From contig NC_037260.1 in assembly GCF_000002425.4 (NCBI RefSeq), forward strand, positions 14,129,329-14,193,328: a stretch of DNA of 64,000 bases. The letters run 5' to 3'. Position 1 is the first letter of the stretch. Each line of letters starts with the position of its first letter. Positions 49,580 to 61,022 of the stretch are shown here, piece after piece. The position numbers and the translations under genes were made by a program. The notes below the pieces were generated by a model, which saw only the letters and a list, made by a program, of their open reading frames with translations, did no database searches and was not told where the DNA came from. This DNA is from Physcomitrium patens. Its lineage: Eukaryota > Streptophyta > Bryopsida > Funariales > Funariaceae.

Positions 49580-49907
49580 CAGAGGCATTAGTAAAGATTG
49601 GAGATATAGATGACCCGGTTGTTGCTTTGATTGACCATGGTTCGGATATAAACCTATGTCTAAAGATCTTTATATAAAGCAAAGGTGGCCAATTGACATA
49701 GAGCATGGGTGGACAATACAGGCAACCAATAATACACGTGGAGAGTTATATAGTACTTACCCGGATGTAAAAATTTGGATTGATGATGTTACAACAGAGC
49801 AAAATTTTTTTGTTCGAGATGCAACATCTTATCCTCTTATTTTGGGACAACCATATATTATTGCAAGTCGGATGGAAACAAAGGTACTTGATGATGGTTC
49901 AGCTTAA
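49580..49907 (+). pseudogene. E aspartic protease region (fossil)
   Basis: LVKIGDIDDPVVALIDHGSD resembles a retroviral-type protease active site (D-S/H-G). It is followed by flap and substrate-binding-like sequence ending in LILGQPYI, the conserved ILG motif. Confidence 0.75.
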
Positions 49908-50215
49908 GCATGAATTCGTAGTGAGGATGGAAGGAGGGCAGTATAGTTTTTGACTGTGCTTCAAAATCATGAGCAAAATTGAGACAAATTTAGAGGAAAT
50001 CCATTGCCAAGGATTGTTGAAGAATTCAAGGATTTTTTGGGGATACCACTATAAAGCGAGATTATAGAGGTACAGAAAGAGAGGTACTCTTGTAAGATGT
50101 AGGTGCCTTTAATAGAGGATTTATTAGCATTTTTAAAAATAGAAGCATTATATATAAAAAGATTTATGACTTAAAAAGAAAAGAATGAAAGGAATTAAGT
50201 ACTATTGAAAGAGAA

Positions 50216-51360
50216 TTGTATAAGTTAGGAATATTAGAAGATAATGAAAAGATTACTGGTATTTATGAAAAAAATAGATTGGAGGAGCTTTTGGAATTAA
50301 TTTTGTCTATTAGATTAGGTAATGATGATAAAGTTATACCAATTCATTCAAGAGAAGTTTATAATATGATTGAATCTTTTCAAGCACTGGAGATTATAGT
50401 TGAGACAAAATATAAGACAGTAGATAAGAAAGTTAAACCGGTTGCCAGATCTTTGTCTGAAGATTGTAAAGAACAAATGAGAGAAATATCAAGAGAAAGG
50501 AGCTTGAGAGATCCAAAGAATATTGGTCATAAGTTTACTAAAGAGATTTTTGAAGAATTAAAGATTTGTTCTAATGGTTCTTTATTGCTAGAGGAAATTA
50601 CCTGCTTCAAAGAGATGTTGGCAAAATAAGATAGATCATTTGCCTTTGAATCTTTTAAAATTGGGTGTATGGATCCAAATATTCTAACACCTATGGTTAT
50701 TTTCAATGTACCACATATACCTTAGAATCTAAGACTAATTCCAATACCAAGGGCACATTTACTAAGCTTAGTGGAATTATTAAAAGAAAAGATAAAGATG
50801 AAGATTTTGGAGCCTTTTTTTGCACCATATTCTAGTCAATGGTTTACAATGCCTAAGAAAAATAGATCATTAAGTTTTATTCAAGATATGCAACTAGTGA
50901 ATGCAATAACTATCAAGAATGTAGGAATTGGGCCTATAGTAGTTGAATTTGCTGAGGCAATTGCAAGAAGGAAAATCTATTCAATGAGTGATTTATATTC
51001 GAACTATGATCAATTTCAACTTGCTAAAAGAAGTAGAGATATGACAATGATGAGAACACAACTTGGATTAGTTAGAATGTGTACTCTTCCTTAAGGCACA
51101 AACAACTCAATTGCACATATGATGAATGAGATGAATAAGGTATTGAGAGATTTTATTCCAGAAAAGACTGCCTTTTCTAGATGATGTTCTTATAAAGGGG
51201 TGCAAAAAAGAAGACAAGGATGAAACTTTAGATAAGAGGGGGTGTCGCAAGTATGTTGTTGATTATATACTAGATTGTAAAAAAATATTGACTCGGCTTG
51301 GAGAAGTTCATCTTACATTATCGGATACAAAATCTATATTTGGAATATAATAGATTGTAA
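50216..51360 (+). pseudogene. E reverse transcriptase (fossil)
   Basis: A pre-RT region (50216-50629) leads to RT fingers (50771-51094, FFAPYSSQWFTMPKKN; SDLYSNYDQFQLAK). Then come LGLVRMCTLP and a catalytic FLDDVLIKGC near 51177-51205. The LDDV-KG form resembles a gypsy lineage better known from fungi and non-seed plants. This placement is from memory. Confidence 0.75.
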
Positions 51361-51659
51361 TTGTTGGGCATCTGTGTGGATTTTATGGAAGAAAATCAGA
51401 TCCAACTAAGGTTGATGCGATTGGAAGAATAAAAGAGGATTGTAGTTCTTTAACAGAGGTTTTTAGGTTTTTAGGTACATGTATATTTTATCGTATTTAG
51501 ATTCCTCATTATGCATACATAGTGGATCTATTATATGAACTATTACATAAGGGCTATCGATTTAAATGAGAAGAAAAGCATGTTAAAGCAGTACAAAGAT
51601 TAAATAAATTATTGATATTACCTCTAGTGTTGAGAAAAATTGATTATAAGAGCAATAGA

Positions 51660-52025
51660 CCAGTGATTCTTACTGTGGATACTAATCCGATTGCCATTGG
51701 ATGGGCTGTAGATCAAGATGACTCAAATGGACATAGATTTGCAGTGCGATTTGGAGCTAAATTTTGAAGTACTCACCAACGTACATATTTACAGGTGAAA
51801 ACGAAACTATGGGGAGTTGTTTCAGCTATGAAAGCTGAAAAAGATTATTTGATGGGAGCTATGGTGGTAATTGAAACAGATTGTTTGCCTTTACTTGGAA
51901 TGATTTCTAATTGTACAATACCAGATATTGCAATGTTGAGATGGATTGCTTATATCAAATTACTAAATCTAGAATTTAGGCATGTTGAAGGGAAAGACAA
52001 TCCGATAGCAGATATGTTATCTTGA
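51660..52025 (+). pseudogene. E RNase H (fossil)
   Basis: VDTNPIAIGWAVDQDD begins the RNase H fold. 51795-52025 holds KLWGVVSAMKAEKDYLMG, IETDCLPLLGMI and FRHVEGKDNPIADMLS, with the usual acidic residues and the HVEGKDN-ADMLS close. Confidence 0.8.
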
Positions 52026-52189
52026 GTAGTATATAAAAGAGAAGACAAGATAGTTGAAGATATTGATGATGTTGGAACAAAATTCTATTCAATATTAAAT
52101 CTTAATAAAGAAGACAAGATATTTTTTGAAGAGCATTATGAAGGAGAATTACTAAAAATTGGTCTTTATTTGAATACCTTGACTAAATA

Positions 52190-53560
52190 AGAGAATTAGT
52201 CGATAGAAAAATTTAATCAAATAAGAAAGAAGGCTTATGGATTTTTGCTTCAAGAAGGATTTTTATAGAAGAGACCAAAGAAAGGAATTGGAATGCCAAG
52301 ACAAGTAGTAGGTACTAAAGAAGATCAACAAAGACTACTCAAAGAGTTTCATGAAAGTCTATGGGCGGAACATAGATGAATTTGGGCTACTTTTGCTAAA
52401 ATGAAGGAACAATATTGGTGGAAGAATATGTATCGAGATGTAACTTTTTTTGTAGAGTCTTGTGTAACTTGTCAGATGTATTCAAATATATGACATCGAC
52501 ATGGGTTGCATCCAACATATCCTTTGGCTATTCATTTTAAATAGATTGTGGATTTGATTATTATATCGATGGAACTATGGCAAATAAGATATTTAGTTTT
52601 GGCTCATGAAGGTTTATCAAACCAAGTAGAAGGCAAGGCACTTAGAACAAAGTCTATAGAGGAAATTTGTAGGTTTTTACTTAAGGAAGTTATTTGTGGC
52701 TATGGATGTGTAGGAAAGATCATTGCAGATCGAGGAGAATAGGATGCACATGAAGCTTGTGAATTTTTTAAGAGATATGGGATCAAATTATCATTGACTA
52801 CTGCTTATAATCCAGAGGGGAATACAAAGAGTGAACGTGGGCATCCACCAATTGTAAAAGCCTTAGTTAAAGCTTGCAATGGAAGAGTGAGAGAATGGCC
52901 TCAACTTCTACCTTATGCATTATGGGCTGATCGAACAACACATAGTTCTGTGACATGATATATGCTAGTGGAACTTATGACAGGTCAAAAACCATTTATG
53001 CTGATTGAAAAAAACGTGCCAACTTGAAGTATGCTACCATGGAAAGATGGATTGATAAGAGAGGAATTGTTAGCCATCAGGATCCAACAACTTGAATAAA
53101 GATCAGAAGATCTGGAATTAGCATTAAAAAGGTTACAAAAGGTAAGATTAGGAAATAAGACTCGATTTGACAAGCAACATCGATTGAGACCTAGAGCAAA
53201 TGAAAAAGATGATTGAGTATTTGTTTATGATAGCACTCTGGATAACTAACATAGTGCTTTGGAAAAATTTTCGAAACATTAGTTTGGACCATATGTGGTA
53301 GTAACGGTTCATGATAATGCCACATATTCATTAAGGGAGTTAGATGGTACGAGGTTGAAAATACCTATTGCTATAAAATAAGTGAAGATTTTTAAAAGAT
53401 GAGATAGAAAAATTAAGATGGAAGATTATGATGAAGATATTGGCATTTTTGAAGAAGACAATTATTTTGGAGACAATCGTGAAAATAGAAATGAAGGACT
53501 TGATGAAAAAAATGAAGAGATGGTATGATGCCAACAATGATATTTGGTTCATTTGGTGCA
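52190..53560 (+). pseudogene. E integrase (fossil)
   Basis: Zinc-finger part with His residues (LKEFHESLWAEHR) and CVTCQMY near 52455-52480. The core start, IVDLIIISME-like sequence with ADRGE, lies near 52535-52740. A C-terminal part runs to about 53400. Confidence 0.7.
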
Positions 53561-53593
53561 TGCCGGAGGATGCGCAAGTTAAGAGGGGGTAGA

Positions 53594-54865
53594 TGTTGTG
53601 ATGTAATACGACTATATATTGAAATTATAATCAAAATTGAATTTCTAGTTAATATCTAATTATCTTAGTTTAATTATAATTTGAAGTATCTAAACATGGC
53701 TTTTATAAAAGCTTCTTAGGTTATTTTCTTATCTTAATAATTAATAGGTTGAATGTTAATTAGTAATTTTACCTTCTAGATTGTAGAGACTCTTCTACTA
53801 GTGTAGAAAGACCATAAATTAATGAAATCATATTAGAAGAGGTAAAAAATCCTTAGGATAGGATAGATTGATACCCGGGGGTCGACCGTTTGTGAGACAA
53901 GGTCGAAATCACACCTTTGGCCACTAAAATGACAACCTAGGGCAAAATAGGGTTTTATTTGAAGATCAAAGATTAAGATTTGAAAGCTAGCTTGAAGTCC
54001 TTTCTAGAAACATAAGAATTGTTTCAAGAGGGTTTTGGAGGACTTAGCAATTGTTATTCAAAGTCAAGGTTTGTATCAGTGATTTGGGTTTTATATAATA
54101 TAATTAGGGCTAGCAATTTTGGCTTATTCGTGCAATTGGAATGACATCTATAATTAAAAATTTGATATTATTTGGATTATTGAGTGTATTAAGTGTATAC
54201 AAAATTTTGTAATAATCTAACAGTGTGGTTTAGAGATAACTAGTTTTTACCACAAGAGGGTTTCAGAAGGTGGCAGTTTGAGGTTGGGTAGGGTTTCTAT
54301 GATATTTGAAGATCTATTAATCAGATTAAGGTGAAAATTGACATGATATTGGAGAACTTAGAGATCAAGCTACACACCAATTTTGAAATAAAATTAATAG
54401 TTGGAGAAGGAGAAATAATTACTAGGATTTTTGCTTCACTTTTCAAGTTGGCGGTTGAATGACATTGGTGCAAGTTTTGGAAGTTTTTTCACAATTTGTA
54501 AGTTGGATTGGGCTAAAAATTCTTGAGAATTTAGAAGACTTGCATTGAAAATCACATGAAAATTTCCACATCAAGTGGATGGTTAGATTGGATGTTACAA
54601 CTTGTTAAAGCTCATTGATTAGGATCAAGGTTTACAAGAAAAATCTAAATTGCTTAAACATGAAAGTAACAAGGTAATTGGGATTAATGTATGGTTAAGA
54701 CTACTAAGAAGAGAGTTTTAAGCACTTTTGAATTGAAATTCAGATTATATTCTTCTCGTATGGATGAAACCTATTAGGATTTCTTAGCTACTTGTAAAAC
54801 ATAATCTCACCTTCTACAATAAAGTGCCTAGTGCATTCCTGAGCAAAACAACACATAAGTTGACA
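53594..54865 (+). repeat. 3' LTR of element E
   Basis: 1272 bp; starts TGTTGTGATGTAATACG and ends AAGTTGACA, directly before the resumed A4 sequence. Confidence 0.9.
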
Positions 54866-57016
54866 TCGTAGTCTATTTTTGTTTAGATCTTAGCTTAATT
54901 CAATTATTTGAGAAGTCCAGATATCAAAGGTAGAGGATACCTATTCTTGATGGTAATCTTGCTGAGTCTTCGATAATCAACATACATCCACAATGACTCA
55001 TCTTTCTTCTTCACAAATAAGATTAGAGCTTCTGCTAGTGATTTTATAAATGACATATGAAATTCTTGACTAGATTCTCTTTAATATATTTCTTAAATTT
55101 AACTATTTTATTTTGTGATAAACTATAGATTGGTCGAAATAGTGGTTGTGCTTGTTCTTAAAGGTCAATTGAGCAGTTATAGGGACGATGTTCTAGAAGA
55201 GTATCCGCATTCTTCTTCTCAAATGCATCTTGAAATTCTTGATATTGGCTAGGAATGCCACTTGAAGTCTTTGCATTATTAGAAATAGGTGTGGTGTAAA
55301 TGACATAAGATGATCCTTCTTTTGCAATATATAAGAAAGATCTTGCAACTACAAATATAGGTTTATTTGTACTAGACTTATGACTTTCTATTAGATTAAT
55401 TTTACTCTTAATTATTCTTTTAGAAAAGTCAAGAATACGTGAAATCCAATCTATGAAAGGATTATATTTTTCTAACCATGATAAACCTAAAATGATTCGA
55501 TTAGAAGGAGATCTAATTATATTAAAGATTATATAATTACTATGATCATTTATACATTTATAGGAAGTGTTTCATGAGTAATATCTCCAAAAGACAATGG
55601 ACGACCATCTATGACTTATATATGAATATGTTTGGTTTTTTGTATTAGTAGAATTTTATGACTTTTAACAAATTCTACATCTAAAAAATAAATTGAGGCT
55701 CTTGAATCTATCAAGGTAGAGGCTTTATAATTATTAGGTCTTAAAAGCATATCTATTATAAAACAAGAAGAGGATTCTGATGAGAGGATAGAACCTTTAT
55801 TAAAAATTATACAAGATTTCAGTGGCACAATCTCTATTGTAGCTGAACAAATTCGTTTTTCAATATATTGTCTTCTTTGACAGATGTGCTCCTCATTTTG
55901 TGATTTTATCGCTTCTTTAAGTAATGTTGAGCAGCGTGTTTAAATTCTCTATAATATAAATATAATCCTTCTTGACGACAATAAGTCTTTTTTTGCTTGG
56001 TAAGAGCTTTACAACGTATCACATCAATTTACATATCATCTACTACTCAATGTATGAGTTGAGAAGATATTGGTATTGCCATCAAATTGTAGTAATGTTG
56101 AGGTCCATTTGTACCACTCTCAGATTGAAATTCAAAAAATTGATTATCGTACTTCACAGCAAAGTCAATTACTTGAGTCAATGTTTGAGTATCAGATAAG
56201 TTGAGCATCAAATTCTTTATTTCATATTATAATCCATAGAAAAACTGGCTAATAAGTGCAGCATCATCCTACTTGACATCAGTTGAAAGTTATCAAAACT
56301 ATGAAGTATATAACATTACAGATTGATTGTTTTGTTGCAAAATATAAATCATGTTAGTTGTAACATGAGTTGTATCATGTTTTTCTTATATGGACTCAAA
56401 TTCCACCAAAAATGCCTCCGGATTATTCAGTTTTAGATTTTGTTATTCAAGAAAAGATGAAAACTAAAATAAAGCTGAACTTGAAAGAAGTGTATCAATG
56501 AATCTAACTTGTGATCTTAGAGTTGGATAGCATTGAGATTGAAGTTCAATTACAAGTTGTACTTGATTGATAAATCCTCAAAATTTGGATCTTGTACCAT
56601 CAAACTTCTCAAGCAAAGCAACTCTTGGTTCTCTAACACTTGAAGGATGTTCCATTGTGGGTGGATGGACATAATTTGGTGCAGATATTGAAGTAGCTCT
56701 AATCATTTCTATATCTTCACTTCCTGCCATTCTTATTGATCATTGTGGTAGTAAGCTAAGTTGATGCATTGCAAGCATTAACTGTCTCAATTGTTCTTGT
56801 ATTTGTGCCATTGCACTCTTTATTTCAACAAGCTTTGTCATAATAACACTCAAACAAAATATCTAATACTACTCAAGATAAGTAGAAGAAAGGACTTGAG
56901 GACAAAGAAAATACTAAGAATAATATTAATTTAGAAGAGGATAATCTGCAACTTCTAATATGCTTATGTTTTATCATGAAAAAGGAGTAATCCACTCTTA
57001 ATCAAGAAAAGACAAA
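54866..57016 (-). pseudogene. A4 gag, protease and reverse-transcriptase start (fossil)
   Basis: Right to left on the minus strand: gag around 56850-55950; protease (55828-55616, with LIDSRASIYFLD in place of LIDSGASHSFLD); RT start (about 55200-54866) with the LPSRI/YPLP-type stretch shared with A1 and A2. Confidence 0.7.
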
Positions 57017-57028
57017 GCTCTGATATTA
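57017..57028 (-). other. A4 primer-binding site, initiator-Met type
   Basis: Minus strand reads TAATATCAGAGC, close to TGGTATCAGAGC, inside the right LTR. Confidence 0.6.
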
Positions 57029-57040
57029 TAAGTATACTCT

Positions 57041-57543
57041 TGTCAATCTATCAAGGACATGAACTAAAAGATGGTGCATTAACCAATGAAATCTATGTCA
57101 AAGAAAGAGTGACAAAATAGAAATAAGGAAGTACATATATTAAAAGAAAATTAGAAAGGCTTATTGCTAAAAGACAAGAAAACTTGAGACTCTTGTCTCT
57201 ATATATACTATCTAACTAAGGGCAATATTCTATAGGACCTCCAATATGTGCTGATTTTGTAAGACACATGCCTTGACTTATAAGGCAAGTTTTTCTATGC
57301 ATGGACCACATAGTTAATTTGGTCTTTAAGCTAACAACATGTGTGGCACATGGCCAACTTGTTGATCACGTTTCTAATCCAAAAAGTCAATTAAAGATAC
57401 CTATAAAATCAAAGTAGTGTCTAGGAAGCTTCTAGGAAGCTTGTATAGAAGATATTATAGAATTAACTTACTTTTATCTACTTCTACTTACTTCTACCTA
57501 TTTATATATGTAATTACAGGCTTACATGCATATGTCCATGACA
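57041..57543 (-). repeat. 5' LTR of A4
   Basis: 503 bp. On the minus strand it starts TGTCATGGACATATGCATG and ends in TTGACA. Confidence 0.8.
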
Positions 57544-59402
57544 TTAGGTGAGTTCTTCTTCAATACGGTATAATTTAGTAGCAAAGAATTATTTTTGTAA
57601 TGTAACCCTTGTTATTAAGTGTTATAGTAGGTAATTCTTTAATTGTCTCATTGTTAAAAAGCAAGAAAAAATGAGTACTTGGACTCCTAGCCATCCTAGT
57701 ATAGAATTCTTTTTCACAACTAAGATTGCTTAGGATCACTCCTATACAATAGTAGTTTTATATAACAATGAAAGTCAAAAATAGTCTTGCTTGGGGTGAT
57801 ACTTAAATAAGTATTTTTTTTTTAGTTTTTTTAGTTTTTTTTTCCCTTCCCTATGAGAAGGATCTTAAATGGGTTGCAAGTAGAAGTTTCAAATATTTAA
57901 ATTATTGAAAAATTAGGTAGATTAAAAATTGCTCTAAGTTAAACGATATGTCTATAGTTGTGTAGATGCATTGTTCCACTAGATCTAAGTAACTTAACTT
58001 ATCTTCAACTATAGAAAACCTTGGATCTGTTGGCCAAACAAACAAACCAAAACTAAACAAGTACAAATTCAACAGTTAGACACGCAATCCTCACCTCCAA
58101 CATTAAAAGATATTTTGTTTCAAATCTAATTGAATCAAGTCTGGATAAGAAAGTAAAAGAAAAAGGATTGAATTCTAACTCTCTTAATTTAATTGTAGAG
58201 ATAATTCAAGAAAAAGAAGGATCAACACTTCCTTCTCCTCTAATAAAACGTGAAAGAGAATCTATATCAATCCATATACCTATTGATTCCTTGTTTCAAC
58301 GAATAGACTTATTAATAGTAATCTCTAAGAATTTATAAGTAGCTCCTATTGTTGAAAACCTTCCTATATTTAAAAGGACTAAAAATGATGATCCATTGGC
58401 TTACATAGAAAGATTTATAGAACTTTTTATAATACATTTAATAATCAATTTGGATTATTATCTTGTATGGTTTTTAAGTACTCTAAAGGATGGAGCTTAT
58501 GAATGATATAGAAGCTTTTCTTTCCAAACCTTTAAAAACTAAGACATACTCATGAGAGCATTTTTAAAAAAGTTTAGGCCAGAAGTAGAGCAAAGTAATG
58601 CCCTCACAGCCCTTTCTTCTTTGACAGAAGGAAAAGGGGAAGAAATCATAGAATATATTTGGCAATTTGAACTTGTAGTAACTAGATTTGTGGAAACTCT
58701 TTTCACGGATGATACCTTCACCCATTTTTTTATTCAAAGATTTAATAGTAAGTGAACTATTCAAGAGATCCTCAAAGGAAAACTAGATAATTTAGAAGAG
58801 GCCGAAAAAATAGTTTGGATAGTAGAAGATATTAACAAGCAACAAGAGTGAATGTGGAGAAAAGAAGACCATAGAATCCCTAGTTTTATTCTTATATATG
58901 CCTAAAATATAGAAAACTTTCAAGGACATTTATATGGGAGTCTAGAACCTCAATTTCATTCTATAAACTACTATCTAGTACCCTTAGAGGTTAGACTTCC
59001 TTCCATCCTTCTTGAATTCACATATCTAAAAGATAAGAATAGATGGAAGGAAGACTTTAAGAATGAAGTTCTTTAAAGCCAACAAGGATTTCAAAATGAA
59101 CTTGTACAACAAATGAAGGCTATGTAAGAGCAGATGTCTCTTTTAATTAAGAGTAAAAATCCAAACTAAGTCCCACCTCCTATAGAATCCGGGAGACACA
59201 TCTCAGGGCTTTGGTGCATACAATGAGGCCATTCAAGGCATAGAAGTCAATTTTGTTCAAACTAGCAAAATTACCAATAAAACTAAAGAAGGCCACAATT
59301 TTATGCTCTACCTTATAAAATTCATAGTATGGCAAGTTCCAATTTCCAAGTTCAACCTTGAGGAAATTCCACCCAAGAAATTAAGAACCTACAACACTGT
59401 TA
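57544..59402 (+). mobile_element. Gypsy remnant D: leader and gag, cut by element C
   Basis: The leader-like part (57544-58100) has no recognised LTR. From about 58130 a plus-strand gag reads APIVENLPIFK, PLAYIERFIELF and then FLKKFRPEVEQSNALTALSS (58552-58755). The latter is typical of the retrotransposon gag (capsid) domain with its RF-R--FRP-and-L core. The sequence is broken off by the C LTR at 59403. No relation to the E/C gag was seen. Fossil. Confidence 0.65.
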
Positions 59403-60960
59403 TGTTGTAATTTATTCATAGTATAAAAATAATGGTTATTATATTAATGTTATTTATTAATTATTTTAGAAAATAATGAATTATTTTCTACAGAATTTTA
59501 TGGTTTATAGAAATCTTAAATAACTTGTATAAGTTTTGTAAGTAAAAGTGGAAGTATTAGGATTATGACCAATGAGCTTCAAGGGGCTGTCCGAGAAAAA
59601 ACTGAAGAGAGGCCACTTTTTTAGGGATATTCGAAGGTTAAGAGGGAAGATTCAAAAAGCTTGTGTTTTGGGCTATAATTTTGGTATATAAAATTTATTA
59701 TTTGAGTTTTGTATGAAGAAATTAAGGTTGTTTAAAGTTAGGGTGTGAGTTGTTTACCGACTGTCACTCTTTTAAGCATACAGAAAGTTATAGAAGGTTT
59801 TTTATAAAACGAAAGGTGTTTTTGGAAAGCTGGTTTAAAGGAATATAATTTTTGTGCAAGGATTGTTAACTTTGAGTCTACAATGCGAAAGTTATAGCTA
59901 TTTAAAGTTTAGATGTGAAATTTGTATCTATTGTCACTCTTTCAAGCATACAAAGAGTTATAAAAAGGCATTTAACAATCGGAAGGTGGAGTTGGAAAGC
60001 TGACTTGAAGAGCTTCAACTATTATATAATATTTGATAAAATTAGATTTGAATTGAAAAAGAAATAGGTAGTCGAAGTCAGAGCTTACAAATTAAGATAG
60101 TAAGTGAACTGAATTGTTAATGGTTATGTTTTGAGCCATTTTTTTTTGAGCATTTTTGAATGAATTTTGGCTCGAACTTGCCAAAGATGTAGTTATAATA
60201 TTTAGAAGCTACAAAAAAAAATCATATCATTTGAGTGTTAGATTTGTAAGAAATCACAAAATCAGTATATAGGTGTTTGTAAGTCAATATGTAAAGGCCG
60301 TGCTATTGAAATTGTGTTATCTAGAATTTTGTAAAGAATCAACAATTAAAAATTGGATATAAAAGAGTTAAGGGTACTACCTTACTTCTCAAATAATTTG
60401 AGCTCAATCTAACGGTTAGATTGAGAATTATCAAAATTTAAAATTCAGTGCATCAAAGAGATTCGGTGTTGAAGGAATTTTGGTATTACAAGGATTTTAC
60501 TACTACAAAAAGGATTTTGGAAATTACAAAAGATTTGGGAATTATTGACTAATTTTACTATTATTAGAGGTCTAGTTATTATTATTTAATACTACAACTT
60601 TTACTATTATTAGAAGTTTGGTAATTATTATTTACTCCTACAAATTTTATTATTATTGGAGGTTGAGTTATTATTATTTATTGCTATAACTTTACTATTA
60701 TTGAAGGTCTAGTAATTATTATTTATTACTACATCATTTACAATTATTAGAGGTTCAGATAATTATTATTTCTTGCTGCAACTTGTACTATTACTAGATG
60801 CTTGGCATTTGATGTTTTTTACTACTATGTTTAATATTATGGAAAGGAATAAAAATAAAATTATAAATAAACTTGGAGTATTTTTTATCTTATGATTTAT
60901 TAAGAATTTAGTATCAGCTAAAAGCTTAGCGCTTTTTCAAGGTAAGATCTCTTTTTCTCA
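59403..60960 (+). repeat. 5' LTR of element C
   Basis: About 1.56 kb. It shares short phrases with B LTRs (GTCACTCTTT-AAGCATA; GTAAGTGA; GAGCCAT), so the two LTR groups are distantly related. It contains a 46-bp minisatellite and a diverged direct repeat. Confidence 0.7.
60553..60830 (+). repeat. 46-bp minisatellite, about six units, in the C LTR
   Basis: Units begin at 60553, 60599, 60645 and 60691 and continue to about 60830. Consensus core is TTACTATTATTAGAGG then TAATTATTATTTA and CTACAAC. The period is exactly 46 in the first units. Confidence 0.85.
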
Positions 60961-61022
60961 AATTATTGGTGCTTCCACTGAGAGCATCTTGAGGCATTGA
61001 ATTCTCTATAAGTCAAGATGGG

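Larger units (their letters stand above)
44967..54865 (+). mobile_element. Gypsy element E, 9.9 kb, both LTRs present, broken
   Basis: LTRs lie at 44967-46232 and 53594-54865, both TGT...GACA. TCGT flanks both ends as a 4-5 bp target duplication. It is inserted in A4. A primer-like site follows the left LTR (46237-46252). Parts in order are gag, a CCHC-type knuckle (QRCIWCDDDFHSRKDC), protease (ALIDHGSDINL), reverse transcriptase, RNase H and integrase. The RT wording (LGLVRMCTLP; FLDDVLIKGC) is unlike the A family. LTRs differ by roughly 3% by eye, so it is one of the younger insertions, although the coding region has several breaks. Solo LTR B3 lies in its gag region. Confidence 0.88.
43300..57543 (-). 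mobile_element. Chromovirus A4, minus strand, two LTRs, carrying element E
   Basis: LTRs lie at about 43300-43866 (3') and 57041-57543 (5'). An initiator-Met-type primer site lies at 57017-57028 and a purine tract near 43870-43880 on the minus strand. Reading leftwards: gag (about 56850-55950), protease (about 55830-55620), reverse transcriptase start (55200-54866), then element E (44967-54865). Beyond E come the integrase C-terminus and chromodomain start (44966-44565) and the family's extra segment (44340-43908). Same family as A1-A3 but less eroded. Broken; not every domain is recognisable. It must predate E. Confidence 0.85.
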
